NCBI GenBank assembly: GCA_017481185.1
Contig: JAFUPO010000404.1
Location: 1 to 8,291, forward strand
Direction: 5' to 3'
DNA from: Clostridia bacterium
GTDB taxonomy: Bacteria; Bacillota_A; Clostridia; Christensenellales; Aristaeellaceae
DNA: 8,291 bases
The translations under genes were made by a program, and so were the position numbers. How positions within the stretch are numbered: position 1 is the first letter of the stretch; every line of letters starts with the position of its first letter. Shown piece after piece: positions 1 through 6,552 of the stretch. A model generated the notes under the pieces. The model worked only from the letters and a program-made list of their open reading frames with translations, did no database searches and had not been told where the DNA came from.

Positions 1-507
1 AAGCAAATTAAGGAAGTGGAGCGCGGCCGCATTAAGGAATACGCCCTGCGCAAGCCTTCTGCCGAATACCATGAGGGCTGCGCCGGCATCTGGACCATTC
101 CCTGCGACATCGCGCTGCCCTGCGCCACTCAGAATGAAATCAATGCTGAAAGCGCTCAGGCCCTGGTAAACAACGGTGTCGTGGCTGTGGGCGAAGGCGC
201 GAATATGCCCTCCACCCTGGAAGCCACGGAAATCTTTCAGAAAAACGGCGTGCTCTTTGCCCCTGCCAAGGCGGCCAATGCCGGCGGCGTGTCCGTTTCT
301 GCGCTGGAAATGACCCAGAATAGTATGCGCCTCTCCTGGACTGCTCAGGAAGTGGATGAGAAGCTTAAGGATATTATGGTCAACATCTTCCACAAATGCG
401 ATGACGCTGCCAAAGAATACGGTATGCCCGGCAACTATGTGGCGGGCGCTAACATCGCCGGTTTCATCAAGGTAGCCGAGGCCATGATGGCCCAGGGCGC
501 TGTGTAA
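1..507 (+). CDS. gdhA: NADP-type glutamate dehydrogenase, C-terminal part (5' end outside window)
   Basis: This is the C-terminal end of a hexameric glutamate dehydrogenase, the cytosolic enzyme that makes glutamate from 2-oxoglutarate and ammonium using NAD(P)H. The reading frame is open from base 1 (K-Q-I-K-E-V-E-R...), so the start lies left of the window; 168 residues are visible before TAA at 505-507. Family hallmarks are WTIPCDIALPCATQNE, then GEGANMPSTLEAT in the nucleotide-binding half, then AKAANAGGVSVSALEMTQNS, which carries the serine and hydrophobic residues lining the glutamate side-chain pocket. The terminal helix ends NIAGFIKVAEAMMAQGAV, as in bacterial GdhA proteins of about 445 residues. 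No frame damage is seen. NADP rather than NAD preference is inferred from overall similarity, because the deciding residues lie upstream. A 241-nt gap with two palindromic repeats follows. Confidence 0.95.
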   Translation, partial: KQIKEVERGRIKEYALRKPSAEYHEGCAGIWTIPCDIALPCATQNEINAESAQALVNNGVVAVGEGANMPSTLEATEIFQKNGVLFAPAKAANAGGVSVSALEMTQNSMRLSWTAQEVDEKLKDIMVNIFHKCDDAAKEYGMPGNYVAGANIAGFIKVAEAMMAQGAV

Positions 508-527
508 GGAACGTTTGAATATTTTTT

Positions 528-588
528 GCGAGAACCCTTTCCTTTTACGAAAAAGGAAAGGGTTCTCGCGCTCTCCCAAAGGAAAACG
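528..588 (-). repeat. Palindromic intergenic repeat, copy A (hairpin 528-569 plus tag 570-588)
   Basis: A perfect 19-bp stem (528-546 with 551-569) closes on the loop ACGA. The base of the stem is GCGAG...CTCGC and the interior is AACCCTTTCC. The tag, read on the minus strand, is CGTTTTCCTTTGGGAGAGC leading into GCGAG; it is closest to copy F. T6 lies on the left of the stem and no T-run follows on the right, so this is not a standard intrinsic terminator for gdhA on the plus strand. With copy B it forms an inverted pair, tags facing inward. Confidence 0.85.
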
Positions 589-592
589 AATT

Positions 593-611
593 GGGAAAAC
601 AACATTTTCCC
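593..611. repeat. Short inverted repeat between copies A and B, possible weak gdhA terminator
   Basis: GGGAAAA (593-599), loop CAACA, TTTTCCC (605-611), followed by TTAATTCTTAAA. The stem is only 7 bp with a modest T-rich tail, so a terminator role for gdhA is speculative. It sits between the two facing repeat tags. Confidence 0.3.
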
Positions 612-624
612 TTAATTCTTAAAT

Positions 625-687
625 ACTAAAGTTTTTGAGAGGGGAGCGCGAGGGGAGGTCTTTTTTTCAAAAAAGGCCTCCCCTCGC
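625..687 (+). repeat. Palindromic intergenic repeat, copy B (tag 625-647, hairpin 648-687)
   Basis: The tag reads ACTAAAGTTTTTGAGAGGGG then AGCGCGAG. The stem is 648-666 with 669-687: GCGAGGGGAGG...CCTCCCCTCGC, a T/A-rich top, and one T-G (G-U in RNA) position at 659/676. The apex would open to a slightly larger loop in practice. Its last base (687) directly abuts the candidate -35 box of the downstream transporter gene. Confidence 0.85.
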
Positions 688-716
688 TAGACTTTACTCT
701 GCGTGAAGCGTATAAT
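688..716 (+). promoter_or_regulatory. Sigma-A-type promoter for the transporter gene
   Basis: A perfect -10 box TATAAT (711-716) lies 17 nt after TAGACT (688-693), which matches TTGACA at 4 of 6 positions. The expected transcript start is near 723, leaving a leader of about 25 nt that contains the ribosome binding site AGGGAGG (734-740), 8 nt before ATG 749. No operator palindrome is evident apart from the adjacent copy B hairpin. Confidence 0.65.
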
Positions 717-748
717 GAATACATTCGCGTAACAGGGAGGGTTTTGTC

Positions 749-2008
749 ATGAAAGGGCGGCAGAATTATTATGTGCCCGCTGACAAGGTCAAATATTTGA
801 TGTTTTTGTGCTGGCTGGCGTACTTTGCCAATTATCTGGGCCGGCATAACTATTCCGCCGTGCTGCCGGAGATCCTCAATGCCCAGGCCTATTCTCAGGC
901 CACGCTGGGGCTGGTAAGCACCGGCTTTTTTGTGTGCTACGGCGTGGGCCAATTGCTCTGCGGCCTGGTGGGCGATTATGTGCCGCCCCAGTGGATGGTA
1001 TTTTTCGGCGTGCTCATTTCCGGCCTGTGCAACCTGATGATGGGCCTGTCCACCTCGGCTGAAATGATGGTGGCCATCTGGTGCGTGAACGGCGCGGTGC
1101 AGTCCATGATCTGGAGCCCCATCATTCGCATGATCGCTGAATGGATGCCCTTAAAGGCCCGCAAAAAGGGCTGCGTGAATATGTCCTACACCTATCCGGC
1201 GGGAGTGCTTTCCATTTATGCGCTAACGGCCATCCTGCTGAACTTCTTCCAATGGCAGTCCATCTTCTGGGTGGTGTCAGTGGTGATGATCGTGGTCTCC
1301 TTTCTGTGGCTGGGCGGCACCCGCAAATTGGACAAGGCCCGAACCTATCAGCCCGATGAGGAAGCCCCCGTGGCCGCAGCCAAGGCTGCCGCGCCCATCG
1401 CGGCCCAGCCCCTGCACAAGGTAAAGGGCATTGTGCCCCTGTTTATCCTGATGTCTCTGGCGCTGACCCTTCAGGGCGCCCTGCGGGACGGGGTGATGAC
1501 CTGGGTGCCCACCTACATCAACCAGTCCTTCGGGCTGGAGGTGACCATTTCCATCTTCTGCTCCATGGCGCTGCCGGTGATTAACCTTCTGGGCGTGGAG
1601 GCTGGCAACGTGCTCACCCGCAAGGGCATGAACGAAATGAAGGTCAGCGCCCTTTCCTACGCTGTGGCTGCCGCGGCCGCCCTGGCCATGGTGGTGATGG
1701 GCAATGTTCACGTGATCCTGACCAGTGTGCTCTTCTCCATGGTGACCAGCGCCATGGCTGCCATCAACCTGATGCTGGTAAACATGGGCCCCACCTATTT
1801 TGTAAAATGGGGCAAGGTCTCCTTCGTGTCCGGCTTCTTTAACTCTATGGTGTACCTGGGCAGCAGCCTGGCCACCTGGGTTATCGGCAGCCTGACCGAG
1901 GCCTTCGGCTGGAACCTGCTGTTGACCCTGCTGGCCGTAATGTCCTGCGTGGGGCTGGGCTTTACCCTGATCCTTCTGCCCATGTGGAAACGGTTTAAGG
2001 AGAGCTGA
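749..2008 (+). CDS. MFS transporter, organophosphate:phosphate antiporter (GlpT/UhpT-like) family
   Basis: This is a 419-residue inner-membrane protein with the size and hydrophobic pattern of a 12-helix major facilitator. The N-terminal YFANYLGRHNYSAVLPEI places Arg32 where the first phosphate-binding arginine sits in GlpT (YLxRxN). In the C-terminal half LQGALRDGVMTWVPTYI places Arg246 at the second conserved arginine (RYGxxxWxPTYL in GlpT). Keeping both supports phosphate-ester/Pi exchange, but the substrate (glycerol-3-phosphate, sugar phosphate or other) cannot be read from sequence. The loop between the two six-helix halves, about residues 190-225, is charged and Ala-rich (VAAAKAAAPIAA), as expected for a cytosolic linker. 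The start is fixed by AGGGAGG 8 nt upstream. It has its own promoter, ends TGA, and converges on the aromatic operon, so it appears to be a single-gene unit. Confidence 0.85.
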   Translation: MKGRQNYYVPADKVKYLMFLCWLAYFANYLGRHNYSAVLPEILNAQAYSQATLGLVSTGFFVCYGVGQLLCGLVGDYVPPQWMVFFGVLISGLCNLMMGLSTSAEMMVAIWCVNGAVQSMIWSPIIRMIAEWMPLKARKKGCVNMSYTYPAGVLSIYALTAILLNFFQWQSIFWVVSVVMIVVSFLWLGGTRKLDKARTYQPDEEAPVAAAKAAAPIAAQPLHKVKGIVPLFILMSLALTLQGALRDGVMTWVPTYINQSFGLEVTISIFCSMALPVINLLGVEAGNVLTRKGMNEMKVSALSYAVAAAAALAMVVMGNVHVILTSVLFSMVTSAMAAINLMLVNMGPTYFVKWGKVSFVSGFFNSMVYLGSSLATWVIGSLTEAFGWNLLLTLLAVMSCVGLGFTLILLPMWKRFKES

Positions 2009-2019
2009 TGATATATTTT

Positions 2020-2080
2020 GTGAGGGAGGGACTTTTTGAAAAAAGTCCCTCCCTCGCGCTCCCTCTTCAAAAACTTTCAT
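2020..2080 (-). repeat. Palindromic intergenic repeat, copy C (hairpin 2020-2057 plus tag 2058-2080)
   Basis: The stem is 2020-2037 with 2040-2057: GAGGGAGGGAC...GTCCCTCCCTC, with one T-G position near the base (2021/2056). The tag on the minus strand starts ATGAAAGTTTTTGAAGAGGG. It lies 11 nt after the transporter stop and forms an inverted pair with copy D, tags inward. No long T-run follows on either strand, so if it stops transcription it does so non-canonically. Confidence 0.87.
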
Positions 2081-2094
2081 TTTTAGAACCATAA

Positions 2095-2154
2095 ATGAAA
2101 TTTTTAGGGGGAGAGCGCGAGAACCCCCCTTTTTTCAAAAAGGGGGGTTCTCGC
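2095..2154 (+). repeat. Palindromic intergenic repeat, copy D (tag 2095-2116, hairpin 2117-2154)
   Basis: A perfect 18-bp stem, 2117-2134 with 2137-2154: GCGAGAACCCCCC...GGGGGGTTCTCGC with an A/T-rich top. The tag starts ATGAAATTTTTAGGGGGAG. It lies 15 nt beyond the aroQ stop codon, so copies C and D together occupy the junction of two convergent transcription units. The facing tags (TTTCAT ... ATGAAA) are themselves partly complementary. Confidence 0.87.
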
Positions 2155-2169
2155 ATATCCTCCGCTATC

Positions 2170-2595
2170 TCACTTCCCCAGCGCGTCCATGGCCAGGATG
2201 TAGCCCTTGGGGCCGAAGCCGCAAAGCTGACCCACGCAGGCGGGGGCGGTGAGGGACACGTGCCGGAAGGCCTCCCGGGCGTGAACGTTGGACAAATGCA
2301 CCTCCACCGTGGGCAGGGGAACGGACTTGATGGCGTCGTGGAGGGCATAGCTGGTGTGGGTGTAAGCGCCGGGGTTCATAATGATGCCCTCATAGCCCTC
2401 AAAATAGGCCTCTTGGATCCAGTCGATAAGCTGGCCCTCATGGTTGCTCTGACGCACGGTGACCTCATGGCCACGGGCTTGGGCTTCTTCTTCAATATAG
2501 GCCACGATGTCCTCATAGGTCATGACCCCGTAAACGCCCTTTTCGCGGATGCCGGTAAGATTGATGTTGGGCCCGTTCAAGATCATCAGCTTCAT
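2170..2595 (-). CDS. aroQ: Type II 3-dehydroquinate dehydratase
   Basis: This 141-residue protein catalyses the third shikimate step, 3-dehydroquinate to 3-dehydroshikimate, as a cytosolic (typically dodecameric) type II enzyme. It opens MKLMILNGPNINLTGIRE, the family signature, with lid residues Arg17 and Tyr22 (the catalytic tyrosine). Asn74 lies in IIMNPGAYTHTS; Glu98 and His100 lie in VEVHLSN; Arg107 lies in NVHARE. All match known active-site positions, and length is normal. The frame is open far upstream, but ATG 2595 is chosen because it makes an ATGA overlap with the aroE stop, has AAAGGAG 8 nt upstream inside aroE, and begins exactly at the conserved N-terminus. It is the last gene of the operon; palindromic copy D lies 15 nt past its stop. 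This gene is unrelated to chorismate mutases that share the aroQ name. Confidence 0.96.
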   Translation of the reverse strand: MKLMILNGPNINLTGIREKGVYGVMTYEDIVAYIEEEAQARGHEVTVRQSNHEGQLIDWIQEAYFEGYEGIIMNPGAYTHTSYALHDAIKSVPLPTVEVHLSNVHAREAFRHVSLTAPACVGQLCGFGPKGYILAMDALGK

Positions 2596-3398
2596 AGGTG
2601 CAGCTCCTTTCGCATCTCCTCGTAAATAGCCTGGGTCACGCTGGCGGGGATGGGGGTCTCCCACCAAATCTCTTCCGCCTTCACCGCCTGGGCCACCAGC
2701 ATATAAAGCCCGGTGCACCAGGGGCGGCCCATGGCCTTGGCTAACAGGGTGAATTGGGTTTGGGAAGGATTGTAGATCAGGTCTGCAAAGCCTTGGAAGC
2801 CCTGCATCTGCTCTTGGGTAACAGGGCTGGCTTCGGTATGGGGATACATCCCCACCGGCGTGGCGTTAATCATCAGGCTGCCGGTCATGGCCGCCAGATC
2901 ATCATAGCCCTTGAAGGTCACCCGAGGGCCCCAATCCTGCTTTTGCGGGGTGCGGGAAATGACGGTGATCTTTTCCGCGCCCAGGGCTTCCAGGGCGGTG
3001 CAGGCACTGCGGGCCGCGCCGCCGGAGCCCAGCACGCAGCAGTGGCCGTTGACCTGAAGGCCGTGGAACCTGAGCATTTCCATAAGGCCGTACACATCCG
3101 TATTGTAGCCGTAGAGGATGCCCTGGCGATTATGCACGGTGTTCACCGCGCCCACCTGAAGGGCGAAGGCGTCCACCTCGTCCAACTGGGGCATGATCTC
3201 CAGTTTGTAGGGGATGGTCACATTCACGCCCCTGACGCCCAGAAGCCGGATGGCCTCCCCTGCCTGGGCGAACTTCTCCCGGGGAATCTCCATGAGCTTA
3301 TAGGCCCCGGGCCAGCCCAATTTATCAAACACCTTGTGATGGATGGGCGCTGACAGGCTATGGCCCAGCCGCTCGCCCAAGAGACCGAAAAACTCCAT
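2592..3398 (-). CDS. aroE: Shikimate dehydrogenase (NADP+)
   Basis: This is a 268-residue enzyme that reduces 3-dehydroshikimate to shikimate with NADPH in the cytosol. The N-terminal substrate domain carries LGERLGHSLSAPIHH, whose Ser14 and Ser16 contact shikimate, and GVNVTIPYK with catalytic Lys65. VGAVNT gives Asn86 and YNTDVYG gives Asp101, the other catalytic and binding residues. The Rossmann domain shows the glycine-rich VLGSGGAARS (122-131), then ISRT (147-150) where NADP-dependent members carry NRT, supporting NADP over NAD. INATPVGMYP and the C-terminal GLYMLVAQA are typical. Length is normal. It starts 3 nt after the pheA stop, with AAGGAGGG 7 nt before ATG lying inside the pheA end, and its TGA overlaps the aroQ ATG, so translational coupling on both sides is likely. 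Confidence 0.96.
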   Translation of the reverse strand: MEFFGLLGERLGHSLSAPIHHKVFDKLGWPGAYKLMEIPREKFAQAGEAIRLLGVRGVNVTIPYKLEIMPQLDEVDAFALQVGAVNTVHNRQGILYGYNTDVYGLMEMLRFHGLQVNGHCCVLGSGGAARSACTALEALGAEKITVISRTPQKQDWGPRVTFKGYDDLAAMTGSLMINATPVGMYPHTEASPVTQEQMQGFQGFADLIYNPSQTQFTLLAKAMGRPWCTGLYMLVAQAVKAEEIWWETPIPASVTQAIYEEMRKELHL

Positions 3399-3401
3399 AG
3401 A

Positions 3402-4217
3402 TCAGCCCTCCTTGCCGTAAATACCCAACAGCCGCAGCTCCCGGGCTGCCTCCCGGCTATCCGCCAGAGCTTTATCCAGGTGCTCCGCATCCATGGCTCC
3501 CTCAAAGTCCGCCAGGAAATAATACTCAAAGGGCCGGTCCTTCAAGGGATAGGACACGATGCGGCTCATGTTCAATTGATAATTGGCAAAGCTGGTCAAG
3601 ATGCGGTTCAAAGCGCCCACCTGGTTATCCAGAATAAAATAGATGCTGGCCTTGGTGGGAGTGCGCAGGCTTTTCATTTCACGGCCCACGCAGGCAAAGC
3701 GGGTGGCGTTCACCTGGCTGGACTGGATATCCTCCGCCAGCACCTCAAGGCCGAAGGCGCGGGCCGCCTCCAAAGAGGCGATGGCCGCCTGGGTCCTGTC
3801 GCCGGTTTGGGCCACCTGCCGAGCGGATACCGCCGTGTTGGCCGAAGGGGTCAGCCGCCATTGGGGATGCTGGGAAAGGTAGTCATCGCACTGGGCAATG
3901 GCCTGGGGGTGGGAGTGAACCTGGGTGATCTCCTCCAGGGTTGCGCCTTTCACGCCCAGCAGATGGTGCCGGATTTTCACCAGCTTTTCATCCTGGATAT
4001 ACAGGCCGTAGCGGGTCATCAAATCAAAGCTTAGGGGCACGGACCCTGCGGAGGAGTTTTCCACCGGAAATACCCCCCAGTCCGCCTCTCCGGCCTGCAC
4101 CTGCCGGGCCGCTTCCTCCCAGCTGTCATGGCCCACGTATTCAGGCCCATCCCCAAAGAAGGCTTTGGCAGCCTGCTGAGAGAAGGAGCCTTCCGTACCG
4201 GGATAGCTGATCCTCAT
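3402..4217 (-). CDS. pheA: Prephenate dehydratase, monofunctional, with ACT domain
   Basis: This 271-residue enzyme converts prephenate to phenylpyruvate, the committed phenylalanine branch. It begins MRISYPGTEGSFSQQAA, has FPVENSSAGSV (50-60) and the catalytic motif ATRFACVG (171-178, with T172-R173-F174). The C-terminal ACT regulatory domain starts near 190; GALNRIL (201-207) matches the usual GAL motif. The second effector motif, usually ESRP, reads VSYP (221-224), so the Glu and Arg associated with phenylalanine binding are replaced by Val and Tyr. No chorismate mutase domain is present, so prephenate must come from an enzyme elsewhere. ATG 4217 is chosen over an upstream in-frame TTG (4238) because it makes an ATGA overlap with aroC; AAGGAG lies 11 nt upstream, a slightly long spacing. 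Confidence 0.95.
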   Translation of the reverse strand: MRISYPGTEGSFSQQAAKAFFGDGPEYVGHDSWEEAARQVQAGEADWGVFPVENSSAGSVPLSFDLMTRYGLYIQDEKLVKIRHHLLGVKGATLEEITQVHSHPQAIAQCDDYLSQHPQWRLTPSANTAVSARQVAQTGDRTQAAIASLEAARAFGLEVLAEDIQSSQVNATRFACVGREMKSLRTPTKASIYFILDNQVGALNRILTSFANYQLNMSRIVSYPLKDRPFEYYFLADFEGAMDAEHLDKALADSREAARELRLLGIYGKEG

Positions 4218-5290
4218 GTTGACTGACGCTCCTTCCAAAGCTCCATAAGGCCGATGGCAGCCATGGCCTCCATCACCGGCACCGCCCGGGGCAAAATGCA
4301 GGGATCGTGGCGGCCTCTGACGGCCAGCTCGGCGTTCTCACCCTTTGCAAGGCTCACGGTTTTCTGCGCCTGGGCAATGGAGGGGGTGGGCTTCACCGCC
4401 AGGCGGAAGGTGATGGGCATCCCATTGGTGATGCCGCCCAGGATGCCGCCTGCATGGTTGGTTTCGTTAATCACCTTATCCCCCTCCATGCGCAAGGGAT
4501 CGTTCACGAAGGAGCCAGGGTGCTGAGCCGCTTCAAAGCCCAGGCCGAACTCAACACCCTTAATGGCGGGAATAGCGAAGAACAGGTGGCTCAGAACCGA
4601 CTCCACACTGTCAAAGAAGGGTGCGCCCAGCCCGGCAGGCACGCCGGTGATCATGCCCTCCATGACCCCGCCGATGGAATCCCCTCGGCTGCGGGCATCG
4701 GTGATGGCTGCCGCCATTTGATCCCGGGCGGCTGCGTTCAAAACGGGCAGGGGCAAAGCGTAAAAATCATCCCCGGGCAGCTGTTTTTCAAGGCTCACGT
4801 CCTCAGCGCCGCCCAGGCGCAGGATGTGGCCATAGAACTTAACGCCCTTCTGCTCCAGCCATTGGCGGCACAGGGCTCCGGCGAACACGATGGGCGCGGT
4901 GAGCCTGCCGGAAAAATGGCCGCCGCCCCTAAAATCCTCAAAGCCATAATACCGCACATGGCCGGTATAATCCCCGTGGCCGGGGCGGGGCAGATCCATC
5001 CGCTCCCCGTAATCCTGGGAGCGGGTGTTGGTGTTCTCGATGATGGCGCACAAAGGCTGCCCCGTGGTGCGGCCCTCAAACACCCCGGAGAGGATCTTGG
5101 GCAGGTCCGCCTCCTTGCGGGGGGTGGCAAAGGCGCTGTTGCCCGGGGCTCGGCGAGCCATTTGCGCGGCCAGAGCCTCCATATCGATTTTCATGCCCGC
5201 CGGGAAACCATCCAGCGTGATGCCGATGGCCGGGCCGTGGCTCTGCCCGAACAGGGCAAGCTTCAAGTGATTACCGAAAGTGCTGCTCAT
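4214..5290 (-). CDS. aroC: Chorismate synthase (FMNH2-dependent)
   Basis: This 358-residue enzyme turns EPSP into chorismate, needing reduced FMN. All three family signatures are present: LFGQSHGPAIG (13-23, catalytic His18; the common GESHG Glu is Gln here), PRPGHGDYTG followed by GFEDFRGGGHFSGRLTAP (101-133), and RGRHDPCILPRAVPV (325-339, with Asp329). The GGGHFSGRLTAP form resembles clostridial enzymes. The start MSSTFG has AGGAGG 5 nt upstream and aligns with the family N-terminus. The frame remains open 28 codons further, to an ATG at 5374 formed by palindromic repeat copy E, but that extension is probably untranslated. Its TGA overlaps the pheA ATG. It follows aroA after an 83-nt gap occupied by copy E. 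Confidence 0.95.
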   Translation of the reverse strand: MSSTFGNHLKLALFGQSHGPAIGITLDGFPAGMKIDMEALAAQMARRAPGNSAFATPRKEADLPKILSGVFEGRTTGQPLCAIIENTNTRSQDYGERMDLPRPGHGDYTGHVRYYGFEDFRGGGHFSGRLTAPIVFAGALCRQWLEQKGVKFYGHILRLGGAEDVSLEKQLPGDDFYALPLPVLNAAARDQMAAAITDARSRGDSIGGVMEGMITGVPAGLGAPFFDSVESVLSHLFFAIPAIKGVEFGLGFEAAQHPGSFVNDPLRMEGDKVINETNHAGGILGGITNGMPITFRLAVKPTPSIAQAQKTVSLAKGENAELAVRGRHDPCILPRAVPVMEAMAAIGLMELWKERQST

Positions 5291-5310
5291 GAGAACCTCC
5301 TGAGAGTTAT

Positions 5311-5374
5311 GCGAGAGAACCCCTTTCTTGAAAGAAAGAGGGTTCTCTCGCGCTCTCTCCTCAAAGAACTTCAT
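5311..5374 (-). repeat. Palindromic intergenic repeat, copy E, inside the operon between aroA and aroC
   Basis: Stem 5311-5322 with 5340-5351 (GCGAGAGAACCC / GGGTTCTCTCGC), continued by 5323-5329 with 5332-5338, with one unpaired A at 5339. The tag on the minus strand, ATGAAGTTCTTTGAGGAG..., begins within the aroA stop codon (TAATG). In the aro transcript the order is aroA stop, tag, hairpin, then the aroC ribosome binding site 11 nt after the stem. Because no U-run follows, read-through into aroC is expected; effects on mRNA decay or downstream expression are possible. Confidence 0.87.
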
Positions 5375-6552
5375 TATTTTAGAAAAGCTACGTCCTCCCA
5401 GAAGGAGGGCCAGGATTTGCTGATAGCCTGGGAGCCCTGGATGGTCACCGGCTCCTCACAGCGGGTGGCGGCGGCAGCCAGCATCATTACCATACGGTGG
5501 TCGTTGTAATCCAGGGCGGTAACGCCGCCCTTCAAGCTGGGCTGGCCTTGGATAACGAGACCCTCGTTTTCGATTTGGGCGCTGCCGCCCAACAGGTTAA
5601 TAACCTCACAGGCGGCTGCCAGCCGGTCCGATTCCTTAATGCGCAGGCGACTCAGATTCTTAAGGCGGCTTTCGCCCGTTGCCAGGGCACAGGTCAGGGC
5701 CAGGATGGGTATGATGTCCGGGCACTGGCTCCCGTCAATGGCGATGCCGTGAAGGCCCTTAGGGGCGGTAACGGTCACCTCATCCCCCTGCCATTGAACC
5801 TGGGCCCCCATCATTTGCAGCCAGGGCAGAATCTGCGCGTCCCCCTGCCTTGAATCCCGGCGCAGGCCCTTGACGGTGACCGGGTTGCCCAAAGCGGCAG
5901 CGCACAGGGGCACCGCTGCCTGAGAATAGTCTCCCTCCACCTGATAATCCCGGCTTTGGCCCTTTTGGCCCCCGGGGATCAGGAAGGTAAGCTCATCAGG
6001 CCGGTGAACCACAAGCCCGAAATCCGCCATGGCCTGGAGGGTCAGGTCAATATAGCCCTTGGACTCCAGGGGCGGGGTAATGTGAATTTCAGAATCTCCC
6101 CGCACAAAGGGCAGGGCCAGCAAAAGGCCCGTGATAAACTGGCTGGATACGTTGCCCGGCAGGGTGTAGACCCCGGCCTTCAATTGGCCTTTTACCGTAA
6201 GGTCCAGCCCGTCGCCCTGCACGTAGGTGAAGGAGGCGTTCAGGCAATTCTCATAGGGGGTCAGAGGCCGCTGGCCCAGCCGCCCCGCGCCGGTGAAATG
6301 ACCGCCCCCGGTTTTAAGAAGCGCCAGAGGGATCATAAACCGCAGCGTGGAGCCGGACTCCCTACAGGGATATTCGCCGTCAAAATGCAGGCAGGCCTGG
6401 GTGGCCAGCATATCCTGGGAAGGGATGATGGGCGTGACCTGCCCGCCGCCGGTAAGGGCGCTTAGGATCAGCGCCCGGTGCGCAATGGACTTGGAGGGGG
6501 GCACGGTAAGGGTTCCCTGCCATTTGCCGGGATTCACACAAGTCACAGCCAT
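5374..6552 (-). CDS. aroA: EPSP synthase (3-phosphoshikimate 1-carboxyvinyltransferase), compact form
   Basis: This 392-residue enzyme condenses shikimate-3-phosphate with phosphoenolpyruvate to EPSP. Motifs in order: VPPSKSIAHRALIL (17-30, Lys21 for both substrates), CRESGSTLRF (the place of NAGTAMRP in E. coli), LPGNVSSQF, SRQGDAQILP with the catalytic Asp region, SRLRIKESDRL, and DYNDHRMVMMLA near the end, finishing KSWPSFWEDV. It is shorter than the usual 425-435 residues; the main missing stretch lies between SQDMLAT and ESGSTLRF, about 20 residues fewer than in B. subtilis. All catalytic motifs remain, so it is probably functional. ATG 6552 is chosen from GGGAGG 7 nt upstream and the conserved N-terminus; it overlaps the aroB end by 10 nt. 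Its TAA runs straight into repeat copy E. Confidence 0.94.
   Translation of the reverse strand: MAVTCVNPGKWQGTLTVPPSKSIAHRALILSALTGGGQVTPIIPSQDMLATQACLHFDGEYPCRESGSTLRFMIPLALLKTGGGHFTGAGRLGQRPLTPYENCLNASFTYVQGDGLDLTVKGQLKAGVYTLPGNVSSQFITGLLLALPFVRGDSEIHITPPLESKGYIDLTLQAMADFGLVVHRPDELTFLIPGGQKGQSRDYQVEGDYSQAAVPLCAAALGNPVTVKGLRRDSRQGDAQILPWLQMMGAQVQWQGDEVTVTAPKGLHGIAIDGSQCPDIIPILALTCALATGESRLKNLSRLRIKESDRLAAACEVINLLGGSAQIENEGLVIQGQPSLKGGVTALDYNDHRMVMMLAAAATRCEEPVTIQGSQAISKSWPSFWEDVAFLK

Noticed and set aside
1277..2092. 271-residue His/Gly/Gln-rich frame antisense to the transporter
   Set aside because: Low-complexity antisense shadow of the MFS gene; its beginning is the tag of repeat copy C, with no independent support.
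528..2154. CRISPR array
   Set aside because: Copies are dispersed over 7 kb, occur in both orientations and are not separated by regular spacers.
2593..2718. Longer aroQ starting inside aroE
   Set aside because: The extra residues do not resemble dehydroquinase, while ATG 2595 has a good ribosome binding site and begins the conserved MKLMILNGPN.
2754..4034. Antisense open frames over aroE and pheA
   Set aside because: Overlap fully with enzymes whose catalytic motifs are intact; no ribosome binding site context or known domain.
4215..4238. TTG 4238 as the pheA start
   Set aside because: ATG 4217 aligns with the family N-terminus (MRISYPG) and makes the same ATGA overlap seen at aroE/aroQ.
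4307..5509. 400-residue open frame antisense to aroC
   Set aside because: It mirrors the well-supported aroC coding strand, has a Gly/Ala/His/Gln-rich composition with no recognisable motif, and is explained by few stop codons antisense to a GC-rich gene.
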